A stretch of DNA of 64,000 bases from Bacillota bacterium (GTDB lineage Bacteria > Bacillota > Clostridia > Monoglobales > Firm-18), in contig JALOAJ010000008.1 in the NCBI GenBank assembly GCA_023228885.1, forward strand, positions 1 to 64,000, read 5' to 3'. The translations under genes were made by a program, and so were the position numbers. The notes beneath the pieces were generated by a model, which was not told the origin of the DNA, ran no database searches, and was given only the letters and a program-made list of their open reading frames with translations. This document shows positions 62,663 to 64,000 of the stretch, one piece after another. Every line of letters begins with the position of its first letter. Positions within the stretch are counted from its first letter, which is position 1.

Positions 62663-63394
62663 TTACAGCCTCCTTAAATGGAAGCCGCCGTCCACATTAA
62701 AAACCTCGCCTGTGCTAAAGGGAAACTCACCCTTTACCAGCGACATAACAGCTTTTGCAACATCGTTCGGCATTCCCCATCTTTTTATCGGGGTAATCCC
62801 TTCTTCTAATATCATACGGTTATATTTTTCGGTTACCGATTTTGTCATGTCTGTTTGAATTATGCCGGGGCGAATTTCATACACCATTACTCCATGGTCT
62901 GCCAGCCTGTCGGCAAATAATTTTGTCATCATGCCGATACCTGCCTTCGAGATGCAATATTGGGCTCGATTTACGGAAGATGTGTATGCGCTTACGGAAG
63001 ATATATTCACAATATATCCCGGCTTTTCGGTTTTAACCATATCTTTTGCAACCATTTGCGTTAAAAAAAATGTGCCTTTTAAATTTGCATCCATCACATA
63101 ATCATAATCGCTTTCCGTTATTTCAAGCATATCAATGCGCTCCTTCGGCGCAACACCCGCATTGTTCACAAGCACATCAACCCCGCCTGCCGCGGCAAGG
63201 CATTTTTCTCTGTCTTTTTCATTTGAAATATCGCCTTGAACATATATTGCGCCGGGCAATGTGTCTAAAATTTCTTTCACTTTTTGTTGAGGCGACCTGC
63301 CAAAAACAACAACACGAAACCCGTTCTTACAAAGCATTGCCGAAATTGCATAGCCAATCCCCCGGGAGCCGCCCGTTACGATAGCAGTTTTCAT
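62663..63394 (-). CDS. Short-chain dehydrogenase/reductase (SDR)
   Basis: About 243 residues. The second ATG is chosen because the first touches the ribosome site AAAGGA. It is a classical SDR: TGGSRGIG cofactor loop near residue 8, NNAGVAP near 83, catalytic Ser in NISSVSAY near 135, and YCISKAG (Tyr-x-x-x-Lys) near 150. It ends FNVDGGFHLRRL. It resembles the KduD/FabG group, and in a uronate-degrading context a keto-sugar-acid reductase is plausible. Eighteen bases separate it from the sulfatase stop. Confidence 0.9.
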   Translation of the reverse strand: MKTAIVTGGSRGIGYAISAMLCKNGFRVVVFGRSPQQKVKEILDTLPGAIYVQGDISNEKDREKCLAAAGGVDVLVNNAGVAPKERIDMLEITESDYDYVMDANLKGTFFLTQMVAKDMVKTEKPGYIVNISSVSAYTSSVNRAQYCISKAGIGMMTKLFADRLADHGVMVYEIRPGIIQTDMTKSVTEKYNRMILEEGITPIKRWGMPNDVAKAVMSLVKGEFPFSTGEVFNVDGGFHLRRL

Positions 63395-63412
63395 AAATTG
63401 TTTCATTCCTTT

Positions 63413-64000
63413 TTATAAATAACGCCTGCCAAACACATTAAAACTATTGTTGCAAGCTGTATTTTGTTCTATCCCAACCTTTGCAAGCGCTTTTTTGTCA
63501 ACCATAGGAGCATCATTATTTTCAACACACCATTTTAAAAGGTAATCTCTCATTTCCTTTACCTTTTCACGAATATGCGGCTCGTCCGATTGCGCTAAAT
63601 TATGCAGTTCGTTATAATCGTCTTGCATATCATACAGTTCCTCAACGCCTCCGTTTTGGTGATAAATAAACTTCCAGTCTTCCCCACAAACCATGTATTG
63701 TTGCTCCGGGCTTTCGTGACATTGGGACACATAAAACCTTCTTGTTTTTTTATCCTCATTTATAGCGGGCAACAAACTCATCCCGTCAACCTCATGATTT
63801 AACGGTGTGCCGGTCAACTCCATAAGGGTTGGCATAATATCCTGCAGACCTACAAGTTGGTCTAAAACCCGCCCGCCCTTTATACCGCTCGGATAACTGA
63901 TTATCATTGGAATTCTTACCGATGCATTATAAAAGTTTTCTTTGAAGTAAAGCCCAAAATCGCCTAATAAATCGCCATGGTCAGCCGTATAAACTATTAT
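63413..64000 (-). CDS. Sulfatase, C-terminal part (start beyond the window)
   Basis: The open frame runs unbroken to the window edge; 195 codons are visible. Its first visible residues read YTADHGDLLGDFGLYFKEN, the family's metal-binding Asp-His element, followed by NASVRIPMIISYPSG, DIMPTLMELTG and the C-terminal subdomain with WKFIYHQNGGVEELYDMQDDYNELHNLA read in pieces. This is a type I sulfatase of the choline-sulfatase/N-sulfoglucosamine type. The active-site Cys (formylglycine) lies outside the window. With the GH3 and PL8 genes it supports a sulfated glycan as substrate. Confidence 0.93.
   Translation of the reverse strand: MIVYTADHGDLLGDFGLYFKENFYNASVRIPMIISYPSGIKGGRVLDQLVGLQDIMPTLMELTGTPLNHEVDGMSLLPAINEDKKTRRFYVSQCHESPEQQYMVCGEDWKFIYHQNGGVEELYDMQDDYNELHNLAQSDEPHIREKVKEMRDYLLKWCVENNDAPMVDKKALAKVGIEQNTACNNSFNVFGRRYL

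Overview
The window reads as a chromosomal stretch of an anaerobic, single-membrane Firmicute of the class Clostridia, probably host- or gut-associated. The evidence is moderately AT-rich coding, S-layer-homology (SLH) surface proteins, lipobox substrate-binding proteins, YesM/YesN- and AraC-type regulators, strong Shine-Dalgarno sites and many TTG starts. Almost everything lies on the minus strand and is transcribed from high to low coordinates. No rRNA, tRNA, insertion sequence, phage or CRISPR array was seen.

Region 1 (1-10024) is a cobalamin-controlled operon. A consensus promoter (9996-10024) leads into a cobalamin riboswitch (about 9745-9960) and an intrinsic terminator (9638-9673). After these come a tiny HNH-repeat protein, three large secreted or anchored proteins built from the two halves of animal intrinsic factor/transcobalamin (DUF4430 beta domain and alpha/alpha barrel), a small membrane-anchored DUF4430 protein, and an ECF-transporter module (EcfT plus a fused double ATPase). 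The likely job is capture of vitamin B12 at the cell surface and hand-over to an ECF importer. This is the most striking system in the window. A decayed gene and a bidirectional terminator (10070-10703) separate it from the next region.

Region 2 (10725-37199) is a Gram-positive polysaccharide-utilisation locus. It has a membrane-bound AraC regulator, a solute-binding protein with two permeases, an M14-type peptidase, two very large PL8-type lyases, two LamG-repeat surface proteins (one SLH-anchored), an SLH beta-rich protein, a DppA-type D-aminopeptidase, a YitT membrane protein and a discoidin/DNRLRE surface protein. PL8 enzymes act on uronic-acid polysaccharides such as hyaluronan, chondroitin or xanthan.

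Region 3 (37371-41028) holds a corrinoid methyltransferase set: an MtaA-like protein on the minus strand, and divergently a UroD-like methyltransferase, a B12-binding corrinoid protein and a DUF2284 protein. It is an obvious consumer of the B12 gathered by region 1.

Region 4 (41020-58017) is a second glycan locus built on the same plan. It has an SLH beta-rich protein, a large discoidin protein with a lyase-like but unassigned core, a solute-binding protein with two permeases, a histidine kinase/AraC response-regulator pair, two Gfo/Idh/MocA oxidoreductases and a secreted SGNH acetylesterase. Region 5 (58166-64000) is a separate catabolic operon: sulfatase (cut by the window end), SDR, FAD oxidoreductase, HAD phosphatase and GH3 beta-N-acetylhexosaminidase. 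Together with the PL8 lyases it fits degradation of sulfated, amino-sugar-containing glycans such as glycosaminoglycans, although the exact substrate cannot be read from sequence alone.
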